22,101 nt of DNA from a virus: the IMG/VR virus record IMGVR_UViG_3300025138_000422, positions 1 to 22,101 of that record; one strand, given 5' to 3'. This document shows positions 7,113 to 12,901 of the stretch, piece by piece. Positions within the stretch are counted from its first letter, which is position 1, and every line of letters begins with the position of its first letter. The position numbers and the translations under genes are program-made. The notes beneath the pieces are model-generated. The model ran no database searches, was not told where the DNA came from, and saw nothing but the letters and a program-made list of their open reading frames with translations.

Positions 7113-7394
7113 CTACGAGTACTGCGTTGCTTTTCTTTTGTTACTCATGACAACACCGCACCCTCTAGCAACATTAGGATTGCTAGATGGTCGCTTTGCC
7201 TTAGTAACAGCGGCTCCTCCATTTTTCATGTTCAAGACTCCACCCGAAGCCTTCCCCTTTTTCTTTTTCTTGCCTCCGGTGCCGTAGTTGGCAGCACCAA
7301 CTTTTCGGCATTTCGCAATAGCGCCTGAAGCATATGCGCTTGGGAAAACTCTGTAACGAGCTTTAACCTTATGATAACAAGCGTCTTTCGGCAT
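7113..7394 (-). CDS. 93-aa basic protein with CYHKVKARY...AKCRK motif
   Basis: The N-terminal module DACYHKVKARYRVFPSAYAS plus GAIAKCRKVGA (residues 4-34, Cys6 and Cys29) is a motif I recall in many marine phage and giant virus small proteins. A linker of KKKKKGKASGG and NMKNGGAAVTKAKR follows. The tail VARGCGVVMSNKRKATQYS (Cys79) is a second recurring motif, R-G-C-G-x-V-M-x-N-R/K-R-K-x-T. Two modules joined by a Lys/GG linker suggest that these motifs are shuffled between small genes. A single base separates the start from the stop before it. Role unknown; packaged DNA-binding or metal-binding protein is inferred. Confidence 0.65.
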   Translation of the reverse strand: MPKDACYHKVKARYRVFPSAYASGAIAKCRKVGAANYGTGGKKKKKGKASGGVLNMKNGGAAVTKAKRPSSNPNVARGCGVVMSNKRKATQYS

Positions 7395-7395
7395 T

Positions 7396-7524
7396 TTATT
7401 TTTTCCTTTTACCGTTCACCATACTGTTAAGCGTTCGAGCTTGCTTGGCATGTAGCTTGCTTGCTTTCTTCAACCCCTTAATAACTTTCTTAACTTTTGT
7501 TTTTTTCGACCCAGTAAGTGCCAT
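7396..7524 (-). CDS. 42-aa Lys-rich peptide
   Basis: ATG 7524 to TAA 7396 encodes 42 residues starting MALTGSKKTKVKKVIKGLKK. The second half reads ASKLHAKQARTLNSMVNGKR and ends KK. It has no acidic residue. The segment KKVIKGLKKASKLHAKQA would form an amphipathic basic helix; I recall the same 'LKKASKxHAxQAxTL' pattern as a recurrent C-terminal motif in marine phage small proteins. Its start shares a base with the preceding stop (TAATG), with AGGAAAAG just upstream. It is too short for automatic callers but well supported by coupling and motif. Confidence 0.6.
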   Translation of the reverse strand: MALTGSKKTKVKKVIKGLKKASKLHAKQARTLNSMVNGKRKK

Positions 7525-7655
7525 TATCTTTTCCTCTTTTTACTAGCGCAGTGCGCTCTTTCACTGAAACCTTTAGGTTGTTTACAGTTTATGGAGCGTT
7601 TGCGTTTTGAACTCCACTTTTTCTTTTGTGGAGGACTGGATATCTGTTTGCTCAT
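7524..7655 (-). CDS. 43-aa basic peptide with C...PKGFSExAHC motif
   Basis: ATG 7655 to TAA 7524 encodes MSKQISSPPQKKKWSSKRKR followed by SINCKQPKGFSERAHCASKK and RKR. Cys24 and Cys36 frame the PKGFSERAH segment. I recall this 'C-x(2)-PKGFS-x(2)-AHC' pattern as a recurring module in marine phage and large-virus proteins. C-x(10)-H-C spacing suggests a possible small metal site or disulfide. Its first 74 bases lie inside the end of the membrane-protein gene at 7582-7893 in another frame, an unusually long overlap for this genome. The downstream TAATG junction supports translation. Confidence 0.6.
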   Translation of the reverse strand: MSKQISSPPQKKKWSSKRKRSINCKQPKGFSERAHCASKKRKR

Positions 7656-7893
7656 CGAGCCTCGCGAGATTGCCATCGTATGTCCTTCCCGTAAACTCCT
7701 CCCACATCGGTCTGATCATGTCATGAAGCTGATCTACTTTTTCATTGTTAGCATCCATCTTCATAGCCATGACCGCTACATTCTTGTCAACTTCAATAAG
7801 AGTTGAGGATATCCATGTGAGTCCCGCAACACACGCACCCACAAACGCAACAAAAATGGTTCCTGCTATAAACTGAGAGCTTAACATTTCCAT
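7582..7893 (-). CDS. Single-pass membrane protein with C-terminal coiled segment
   Basis: This 103-residue protein has an N-terminal membrane segment (residues 8-28, FIAGTIFVAFVGACVAGLTWI). A helical region follows (STLIEVDKNVAVMAMKMDAN) and continues VDQLHDMIRPMWEEFTGRTY. One membrane segment followed by a coiled coil resembles small phage lysis accessories or holin-like proteins, but no family is certain. ATG 7893 and ATG 7887 are both possible starts: AGGAG is close to the first and at normal spacing (about nine bases) to the second. The last 74 bases overlap the 43-aa Cys peptide gene. Confidence 0.55.
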   Translation of the reverse strand: MEMLSSQFIAGTIFVAFVGACVAGLTWISSTLIEVDKNVAVMAMKMDANNEKVDQLHDMIRPMWEEFTGRTYDGNLARLDEQTDIQSSTKEKVEFKTQTLHKL

Positions 7894-8165
7894 CTTCTCC
7901 TAGCCTGTCTTAGACGGCTATTAGGGTTTTTAGCAGCTTTCGGAAACTTTTTCATCTGCCCGGCAGATCTAGCGCAAAATGACTTACGGCGTTTAGCATC
8001 CTTGCTACCTTTTTTAACCTTACCCGTAACAGCGGTTTTTAACTTGCTGCCGGGGTTGTCTCTCTTATATTTGGCAACACCAGCCTTTGTCATCCCCGCC
8101 CCACTTTTGGTGGAGCGGAAATACTTTTTTGTCTTTGGAGGCTGCTTGTCTGCCTTACGAGCCAT
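7881..8165 (-). CDS. 94-aa basic protein, DUF6321-like
   Basis: The protein reads GAGMTKAGVAKYKRDNPGSK (22-41), then LKTAVTGKVKKGSKDAKRRK, SFCARSAGQMKK (62-73) and a final RRRWKC. The order 'G-x-T-x(2)-G-x(3)-Y-x(3)-NPGS-x-L', 'RRKSFCAR' and a terminal W-x-C matches, from memory, the DUF6321-type proteins common in marine phages and found in algal viruses. Cys64 and Cys94 are likely the conserved pair. The protein is strongly positive. Two bases separate its start from the stop of a virion-type gene, so it is probably made with structural proteins. Confidence 0.65.
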   Translation of the reverse strand: MARKADKQPPKTKKYFRSTKSGAGMTKAGVAKYKRDNPGSKLKTAVTGKVKKGSKDAKRRKSFCARSAGQMKKFPKAAKNPNSRLRQARRRWKC

Positions 8166-8167
8166 TA

Positions 8168-8569
8168 CTAGTAGCTCTTTTGCACTTGCATAATAATGGT
8201 GTATGTGTCCGCAGAAGTGTGACCTACAGTCGTGAACATAATATCACCTGTAACACCAGAACTTGCTGGGTTAGTTAAACCACCAAAACTAATGTAGTCG
8301 TGATGACCACTTTGATTTTCACCCAGTTCAATACAGAAATCATCAGTTGAAGCATCAAATAAGATTTTTACTTTCATTCCATTACACTGCCACCAGATCT
8401 TTTCTATAGTGGCTCTTGTACATGCGCTGCCATCTATGTTTGCGGACAACGCAGATACATCAACTTTTTTAACGGCACTTTCACCCGAACCATCTGAAAT
8501 GTTAGTAAATTTCAAAACTGCGGTTTTCGGGGTATCAACAAGTGTTTGCGATGTTACAGCATCTGCCAT
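8168..8569 (-). CDS. Conserved virion-type protein
   Basis: This 133-residue protein is one predicted beta domain. It has the segment KFTNISDGSGESAVKKVDVS, then ACTRATIEKIWWQCNGMKVK and ILFDASTDDFC. The end is GDIMFTTVGHTSADTYTIIM. The 'SDGSGES...VDVS' and 'C-TR-x-TIEKIWWQ' motifs are recalled from marine phages, next to capsid or neck genes. No membrane or signal segment is present. It starts just after a GAAA-loop hairpin, with AGGAGA before ATG 8569. The function is not known; a head or neck surface protein is the likeliest role. Confidence 0.55.
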   Translation of the reverse strand: MADAVTSQTLVDTPKTAVLKFTNISDGSGESAVKKVDVSALSANIDGSACTRATIEKIWWQCNGMKVKILFDASTDDFCIELGENQSGHHDYISFGGLTNPASSGVTGDIMFTTVGHTSADTYTIIMQVQKSY

Positions 8570-8588
8570 ATCAATCTCCTGTAATACA

Positions 8589-8608
8589 AGGAGGGGTTTC
8601 CCCCTCCT
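8589..8608 (-). terminator. GC-rich hairpin between two virion genes, probable weak terminator
   Basis: On the minus strand, AGGAGGGG and CCCCTCCT pair perfectly over eight bases around a GAAA loop. The tail that follows (TGTATTAC) is only partly U-rich, so this may attenuate rather than stop transcription, or protect the upstream message 3' end. Confidence 0.6.
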
Positions 8609-8615
8609 ATATCAA

Positions 8616-9164
8616 TTACGCAATTTGAACGTACTCGATGATGAATGTGAAAGAACCTGCTGTTGTTGCATCAACTGTATTGGTGATATTACAGAAAATA
8701 TTTCGTGCAGTATCTGTGTACTGTACGGAAGCGGGGGCTGTTGTCCCACTCTGCGTTTGAACAACCAAAGTAGTTGTAGTCACGTTATGCACTACGACTG
8801 TAGTCCCGCCATCTAGAATCTCATCAGCAATTGCCGCGACAATCTGTGCGCCAGAACTAGATGTACCAACTTCGTAACCAATATCACCTGTTCCAATAAC
8901 TGGAGAAACATCACAAAAGATTTTAATATCCGTGATAATGGTATTAGCTGGTTGTACAAATGTAGCAATAGTCGGACTGTCACCTGCTGTGGAGTTTACA
9001 GTAACACCAGAAGCGTAACCAACATGCTTGATATATTTATTGGTAAAAACACCAGTAGAAGCAACGGATGAGGTTTCTGTCACCGCACCTGTAGAGGCGT
9101 TTTTATTAATAACCTTAAAACCGTTTTCGGAACGAACCGCTCCGGTAAAAGTAGTAGTAGCCAT
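8616..9164 (-). CDS. Capsid-proximal virion-type protein, possible head fibre or decoration
   Basis: This 182-residue protein is rich in Thr, Ala, Val and Gly. It begins MATTTFTGAVRSENGFKVIN and contains GVTVNSTAGDSPTIATFVQP. The C-terminal half is beta-rich and ends GSFTFIIEYVQIA. The N-terminal 'F-x-G-x-VRSENGF' pattern is recalled from proteins encoded next to marine phage capsids. It is the first gene after the strong terminator at 9235-9264 and has its own leader and AGGAGA ribosome binding site. It may be made at a level different from the capsid protein. The function is inferred from position. Confidence 0.55.
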   Translation of the reverse strand: MATTTFTGAVRSENGFKVINKNASTGAVTETSSVASTGVFTNKYIKHVGYASGVTVNSTAGDSPTIATFVQPANTIITDIKIFCDVSPVIGTGDIGYEVGTSSSGAQIVAAIADEILDGGTTVVVHNVTTTTLVVQTQSGTTAPASVQYTDTARNIFCNITNTVDATTAGSFTFIIEYVQIA

Positions 9165-9234
9165 TTAAGTATCTCCTGTCGTGGCTAATGTCAGTCACCC
9201 AATGTAACTGTCAGGGATTAATAGAACTATACAA

Positions 9235-9264
9235 TAAAAAAGGGCGACTGAACAGCCGCCCTTT
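9235..9264 (-). terminator. Rho-independent terminator after the major capsid gene
   Basis: Read on the minus strand, AAAGGGCG pairs with CGCCCTTT around a short CTG/CAG-containing loop, directly followed by TTTTTTATT. It starts about 22 bases past the capsid stop codon. The stem, its GC content and the U-tract make this the clearest terminator in the window. Confidence 0.85.
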
Positions 9265-9286
9265 GTATTTGTTTCAACAAACTCAC

Positions 9287-10198
9287 TTATGCACCCGGTG
9301 AACCGAATACACAACGTGGATCTGAGAATCCGAAGCTATAACGCTCACGAGCCTTGTACCGCATGTTGCCAGTATCGAAATCTGGATCCATGCTAGTTGA
9401 CAATGCCATACGCTCGAAGTGCTTAAAGCCATTCGGAGCATCAGTCTTCAGGAAGAATGCATCTGTGTCAGTCAGGTAGTCGTTGACTACATAACCGTCT
9501 GGAAGCATACCCATTGACTTGAGTGCGTTTACATCGTTGTCTGCTGTACCTACCCGAAGGTTTGATACCATGAGACGCTCGGCAACAAACTGAAGCTGAC
9601 GAGGAATGATTAGCTTCATGCCTTTAAGGGCAATAACCAAACCACGCTCATCAACAAACCCAGCGATGCTGATGAGTGAATCTTCAAGAGAAGTTTCGTT
9701 CAGATCAGCAGCCACTGCTGGCTCGTTGTTGAAAGTGCCACCGTTTGTAAGCGGGTGTGATGCATCACAAAGAGCAACACCGTCACCACCAGCAGAAGCG
9801 CCAGCAGTAAATGCGTTGTTCAAGATTGATGCAGCTTTAACCTGCTTGGTGTGTGCCATAGAACGTGCAAGTGCCCGTGTATAGCGTGATGCCAGACGAT
9901 CATAAAGATTGTCTTCTACAGCTTCCTCAGTAATTGAGAATGCCATAGCCACTGTCTCGTGGTTGTAACGAGCAGTGAAAGCTTCGTTTGCGTCGTCAAA
10001 TGAAACTGAAGAGCCTTCCTGTTTTACAGGAGCAGCGCCAAAGCCAGATAACATTACCTCTTCTTCAAACGCCCGGTCAGATGACTCGGTGTCAAAGATC
10101 TCAGCGTGTTGACCTTCATACCGTCCGTATTCCATGCCGAATAAAGCATTAAGGCCGGGTTCCAGTTCTTTCGCTAGTTGTGCGCGAGAAATAGCCAT
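9287..10198 (-). CDS. Major capsid protein, Mu gpT-like HK97-fold family
   Basis: This 303-residue protein reads GSSVSFDDANEAFTARYNHE (63-82), then AMAFSITEEAVEDNLYDRLA and SRYTRALARSMAHTKQVKAA. Later come GDGVALCDASHPLTNGGTF, LQFVAERLMV, YLTDTDAFFLKTDAPNG and MRYKARERYSFGFSDPR near the end. These are signature segments of Mu gpT-like capsid proteins, recalled from many marine phages. It would form the icosahedral shell, helped by the scaffold encoded upstream. AAGGAGG at 10206-10212 gives one of the best ribosome binding sites in the window, and a terminator follows the gene. Both fit the high output expected of a capsid gene. Confidence 0.9.
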   Translation of the reverse strand: MAISRAQLAKELEPGLNALFGMEYGRYEGQHAEIFDTESSDRAFEEEVMLSGFGAAPVKQEGSSVSFDDANEAFTARYNHETVAMAFSITEEAVEDNLYDRLASRYTRALARSMAHTKQVKAASILNNAFTAGASAGGDGVALCDASHPLTNGGTFNNEPAVAADLNETSLEDSLISIAGFVDERGLVIALKGMKLIIPRQLQFVAERLMVSNLRVGTADNDVNALKSMGMLPDGYVVNDYLTDTDAFFLKTDAPNGFKHFERMALSTSMDPDFDTGNMRYKARERYSFGFSDPRCVFGSPGA

Positions 10199-10205
10199 TG
10201 ATCAG

Positions 10206-10212
10206 CCTCCTT
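10206..10212 (-). promoter_or_regulatory. Strong ribosome binding site of the capsid gene
   Basis: AAGGAGG sits seven bases before ATG 10198 and overlaps the stop codon of the decoration-like gene (TAA at 10213-10211). This is a near-consensus Shine-Dalgarno site and suggests that capsid translation both couples to the gene before it and starts efficiently on its own. Confidence 0.75.
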
Positions 10213-10855
10213 ATACGCCAGTCGTAGAAACAGTAGCCGCTGCAATGGAGCCTGTTGGCGCATTGAAGTGGTTGTTTATACGAACGATTAACGGAATACC
10301 AGCAGCAGTGAAGTCAGCATTATCAGGGTCTTCTTGTACACCCATGATACGCAGAGCTAAAGTGTTGGTGGTGGCGATAGTATTCAAGTCTGCTGTTGCA
10401 GAAGAGATACCAGATGTAGTCGAACCGCTGTTACCAGTTGCAAACGCGATGTTTGCAAACACTGCTGCACGAACCTCTGCTTCTGTATTAGCAGCAGAAA
10501 CTACGTTTGATGTAGCAATGGTGAACAGTTGTGACGGGTTGTCATACAAAAACGCTCTAACAGGGAAGTTAGAATCAGCACCTGAACCGGGCCAAGTGTT
10601 AGAACGAATTACTTCTCCAGTGGTCGATGAGACGTATTCACACCCATTAAACACACCCACGATAGCGACGTTACCACCAGCAGCAGCTTGCAGATCGTCG
10701 ATAACACCAGCAGCAAGCGGGATAACCGCCATGCCTTGGAAAATCGGGTTTGAGTTATCAGATGCGATACGATACTCAGTCGTCCCAGTGGAATTAGGCG
10801 CTGAACCCAGCATACCATATGGTCGTAGACCAAAGGCTCCATTGGAATTTGCCAT
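10211..10855 (-). CDS. Head decoration-like capsid-associated protein
   Basis: This 214-residue protein starts MANSNGAFGLRPYGMLGSAP and is mainly beta. It includes IFQGMAVIPLAAGVIDDLQA, AIVGVFNGCEYVSSTTGE and FLYDNPSQLFTIA, and ends with GIPLIVRINNHFNAPTGSI. The pattern 'GFRP...G...Y.Ia.....i..Gd.V' then 'GVF.G..Y' is recalled from proteins encoded directly before marine phage capsid genes. Those are thought to decorate or stabilise the shell. The start ATG 10855 has AAGGAG at the right distance, and the stop overlaps the capsid gene's ribosome binding site. The exact role is inference. Confidence 0.6.
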   Translation of the reverse strand: MANSNGAFGLRPYGMLGSAPNSTGTTEYRIASDNSNPIFQGMAVIPLAAGVIDDLQAAAGGNVAIVGVFNGCEYVSSTTGEVIRSNTWPGSGADSNFPVRAFLYDNPSQLFTIATSNVVSAANTEAEVRAAVFANIAFATGNSGSTTSGISSATADLNTIATTNTLALRIMGVQEDPDNADFTAAGIPLIVRINNHFNAPTGSIAAATVSTTGV

Positions 10856-10886
10856 GATAAATACTCCTTATACATAGCTGATTGAG

Positions 10887-11360
10887 TTAATCAGAGCCGT
10901 CCTTACGGCCTCCGAACGATACACGACTTTTCCTATCACTATGGATAGGCATAGAAGGATGTTGTTCCCTCATTAAGTTTTGATCCACGGCATCCATTTG
11001 AGTGCGGGTCTGTTCCCGGAAATATTCAGTTCTTTCTTCAACCGTTTCTTCAGGTATTCTAGCCAACATTAAACCGCCGACTCCAATTGTCCCTGCGTTA
11101 GCACCCGTATCAATGGTTGGAAATTTACCAGCCATCTCAGGATATTCGTCAGCACGAACAGGTTCCCACCCTTCACGCATTTTGGTAGTCACATTCATCT
11201 GATCATCTTCACCACGAAGTGAAGTACGGATCCAACGATGCTTGTACCCTGCGGGTGGTTCTGGAGCCTCCAGCTTAGATGGAGGTGCCCAAGGCTTACG
11301 GCGTTGGGTCTTTGCGCGAGTTTCCGCTTCGCGAGGCGATCTTTTTGTAGAATCAGTCAT
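10887..11360 (-). CDS. Conserved head-block protein with PxGYKHRWIR motif
   Basis: From ATG 11360 the protein has 157 residues and starts MTDSTKRSPREAETRAKTQR. Then come RKPWAPPSKLEAPEPPAGYK, HRWIRTSLRGEDDQMNVTTK and MREGWEPVRADEYPEMAG. The C-terminal part has ERTEYFREQTRTQMDAVDQN. 'W-x-PPxxL...PxGYxHRWIR...D-x-x-NV...R-x-GWE-x-V' is a recurring marine phage pattern encoded between scaffold and capsid genes. I prefer ATG 11360 because AAGGAG lies seven bases before it; an earlier in-frame ATG at 11405 would overlap the scaffold by 41 bases. The function is unknown, probably in head assembly. Confidence 0.65.
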   Translation of the reverse strand: MTDSTKRSPREAETRAKTQRRKPWAPPSKLEAPEPPAGYKHRWIRTSLRGEDDQMNVTTKMREGWEPVRADEYPEMAGKFPTIDTGANAGTIGVGGLMLARIPEETVEERTEYFREQTRTQMDAVDQNLMREQHPSMPIHSDRKSRVSFGGRKDGSD

Positions 11361-11364
11361 TTCA

Positions 11365-12267
11365 TTACTCCTTAACATACTTAGCGTATTCTTCGAGCGG
11401 AACATTTAATCGCTTCGCTATCTGAATCTGCGAAGGGGTTAACTTGACTGTTCTGCGCCCCTTTTTTGTAGACGACTTGGAAGCCGTGGACTCAGCAGAA
11501 GCGACTCTGGGTCCTTTGTCCTTAGAGCTTCCAAACTTCTGTGGAAACTCTGATCGGACTCTACGATCAAGTTCAGTATAGTACTCATCGGACGTTGGGT
11601 CAAATCCTTCGTCTTCGATTAACTGCCTATGAATGCCGAAAGCAGCGTAAGTCATTGTTTGATCTTGACCAAACCAGTCATTCTTAGATGCCCAAGCTTC
11701 TGCTTTAGCGTCAGGTTTGGCCTTTTGTTGTTGTGGTGCAGGTTGTTGTGGTGCAGGTGGCGGGGCAGCAGCTTGTTTTTCCTGCCTCTTCTTGGCATTC
11801 TCCACTTGTGCTTCTTCCAGTGCAAGTTTGCTCAAGTTCTTCTGAGCCTCAAACATAGAGTCAGCGTCACCCTCATCATATGCTTTCTGATACGCAACCT
11901 TTGCAGCAGCAATCTGAGACTCGATCCTTGTGCCGAACTCACCGACATAAGACTGGTCAAGAGCGGTCAGACGGTTTCTAAGTTCGTCGTTTTGCTCTTT
12001 TACCTTTTGAGCAAACTCAACCGCTGCAATCCTTTGTGCTTCTTCGTCTCTATACTTCTGCGTAATCTTGCTTATACGGCTCTGAACATTCTTGGAATAC
12101 TGATCAAGCTCTTCTTCCTTCTCGTCTTTTTCGGAGTCAGAGTCCTCTTCAGTTTCTTCAACAACCTCTGCTTCTTGAGATTCCTCCTCGGCAATCTCTA
12201 TTTCTTTCCCTTGTTCTTCATCAAGTTCAGCGGCTAGATCTGTAGTCTTTTCTGCTGCTTCTGCCAT
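11365..12267 (-). CDS. Scaffold-type capsid assembly protein
   Basis: This 300-residue hydrophilic protein has a very acidic N-terminus (residues 14-55, many Glu and Asp). A coiled-coil core follows (about 60-165, VQSRISKITQKYRDEEAQRI, then VKEQNDELRNRLTALDQ). A Pro/Gln linker at 169-182 (PPPAPQQPAPQQQ) precedes NDWFGQDQTMTYAAFG. The tail is basic and ends VKLTPSQIQIAKRLNVPLEE then YAKYVKE. Acidic and coiled-coil parts with a basic C-terminus next to the capsid gene are the hallmark of internal scaffolds, where the C-terminus binds the capsid shell. GGAG stands eight bases before the start. No protease is encoded in the window. Confidence 0.7.
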   Translation of the reverse strand: MAEAAEKTTDLAAELDEEQGKEIEIAEEESQEAEVVEETEEDSDSEKDEKEEELDQYSKNVQSRISKITQKYRDEEAQRIAAVEFAQKVKEQNDELRNRLTALDQSYVGEFGTRIESQIAAAKVAYQKAYDEGDADSMFEAQKNLSKLALEEAQVENAKKRQEKQAAAPPPAPQQPAPQQQKAKPDAKAEAWASKNDWFGQDQTMTYAAFGIHRQLIEDEGFDPTSDEYYTELDRRVRSEFPQKFGSSKDKGPRVASAESTASKSSTKKGRRTVKLTPSQIQIAKRLNVPLEEYAKYVKE

Positions 12268-12269
12268 TA

Positions 12270-12695
12270 CTATGCTCCATAGCTTTTAACATCGTCAGGA
12301 TCAACGATGGTTGCGATGACCTCGTCATCGTTAATGACACGGACTTCTCCTCCTTCAATGTTAAAGCGAGATCCAGCATATCTACCGATACAAACCCAGT
12401 CTCCCTCCTTACACCAAGGCCCGTGCTCCCCAAATTTGTCTGTGTCCTGATAAGCAAGCGGTCCGAGTCTTACAACATAAGCTACAACTGTAGCTCGTGA
12501 CTCTCTTTCTCTTACAGCATCAGGAACGTAGACACCGCCATCAGTCTTGTCTTTGCCCATATAAGGCATGACAAGGATTCTCCATCCTGTGGGTTGTGGC
12601 ATTCTGTCTTTTAGGGATTTTTCTTTTGCGGCTTTCTCAGCCTGTTTCTTAGCTTGTTGTTGCGCTAAAACATACTCAGGTACGATCAGTGTCAT
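12270..12695 (-). CDS. GroES-like co-chaperonin
   Basis: Residues 36-133 follow the GroES fold. PTGWRILVMPY corresponds to the first strand and KDKTDGGVYVPDAVRER to the mobile loop that contacts GroEL. RATVVAYVVRLGP, then KEGDWVCIGRYAGSRFNIEG and VRVINDDEVIATI match the rest of the barrel through the usual 'G-x-Y-AG' and 'DDxxA-x-I' motifs. Residues 1-35 are an extra Lys/Gln helical extension not found in bacterial GroES. The protein would replace or assist host GroES in folding capsid protein, as T4 gp31 does. It lies directly before the scaffold gene and overlaps the end of the small gene before it by 20 bases. Confidence 0.8.
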   Translation of the reverse strand: MTLIVPEYVLAQQQAKKQAEKAAKEKSLKDRMPQPTGWRILVMPYMGKDKTDGGVYVPDAVRERESRATVVAYVVRLGPLAYQDTDKFGEHGPWCKEGDWVCIGRYAGSRFNIEGGEVRVINDDEVIATIVDPDDVKSYGA

Positions 12696-12885
12696 CGATG
12701 TACTTCACTTTCTTTAGCAGGGCCTTCAATTCATCAAGAGCGTAGGTGACACCCTGTATTTCACCAACTCTTGCCTTGTAGTCTTCCCAATCGGTTACTC
12801 CACCGCTTGTTATCGAAAGACTAACGTCATCAATTCTATTAATCAATATCTTTTGATAATCTTTTATAAAAGATAATACATCCAT
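12676..12885 (-). CDS. 69-aa helical protein, conserved in marine phages
   Basis: The protein reads MDVLSFIKDYQKILINRIDD, VSLSITSGGVTDWEDYKARV and GEIQGVTYALDELKALLKKV, then ends in an acidic tail. It is two predicted helices joined by a turn with 'G-VTDWEDYK-x-x-x-GEIQG'. The same arrangement is recalled as a tiny conserved protein near portal and head genes in marine phages. No function is assigned; it may be an assembly aid or a small head component. AAGGGG lies before ATG 12885, and the end overlaps the GroES gene start by 20 bases. Confidence 0.6.
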   Translation of the reverse strand: MDVLSFIKDYQKILINRIDDVSLSITSGGVTDWEDYKARVGEIQGVTYALDELKALLKKVKYIDDTDRT

Positions 12886-12901
12886 ATTTTACTACCCCTT
12901 G

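Noticed and set aside
9165-9234. Possible promoter in the leader after the capsid terminator (TATAGT-like and TATTAAT boxes)
   Set aside because: No matching -35 box at proper spacing outside the terminator, and AT-rich boxes are expected by chance.
10134-10877. 247-aa plus-strand open frame
   Set aside because: It is antisense to the decoration-like gene and the start of the capsid gene; both sense genes have clear motifs and ribosome binding sites.
10887-11405. Start at ATG 11405 for the PxGYKHRWIR protein
   Set aside because: It would overlap the scaffold end; ATG 11360 has AAGGAG seven bases before and gives the expected N-terminus.
11629-12237. 202-aa plus-strand open frame, hydrophobic
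   Set aside because: It is antisense to the scaffold gene. Its Leu/Phe richness is what the complement of Glu/Lys-rich codons gives, so it mimics a membrane protein.
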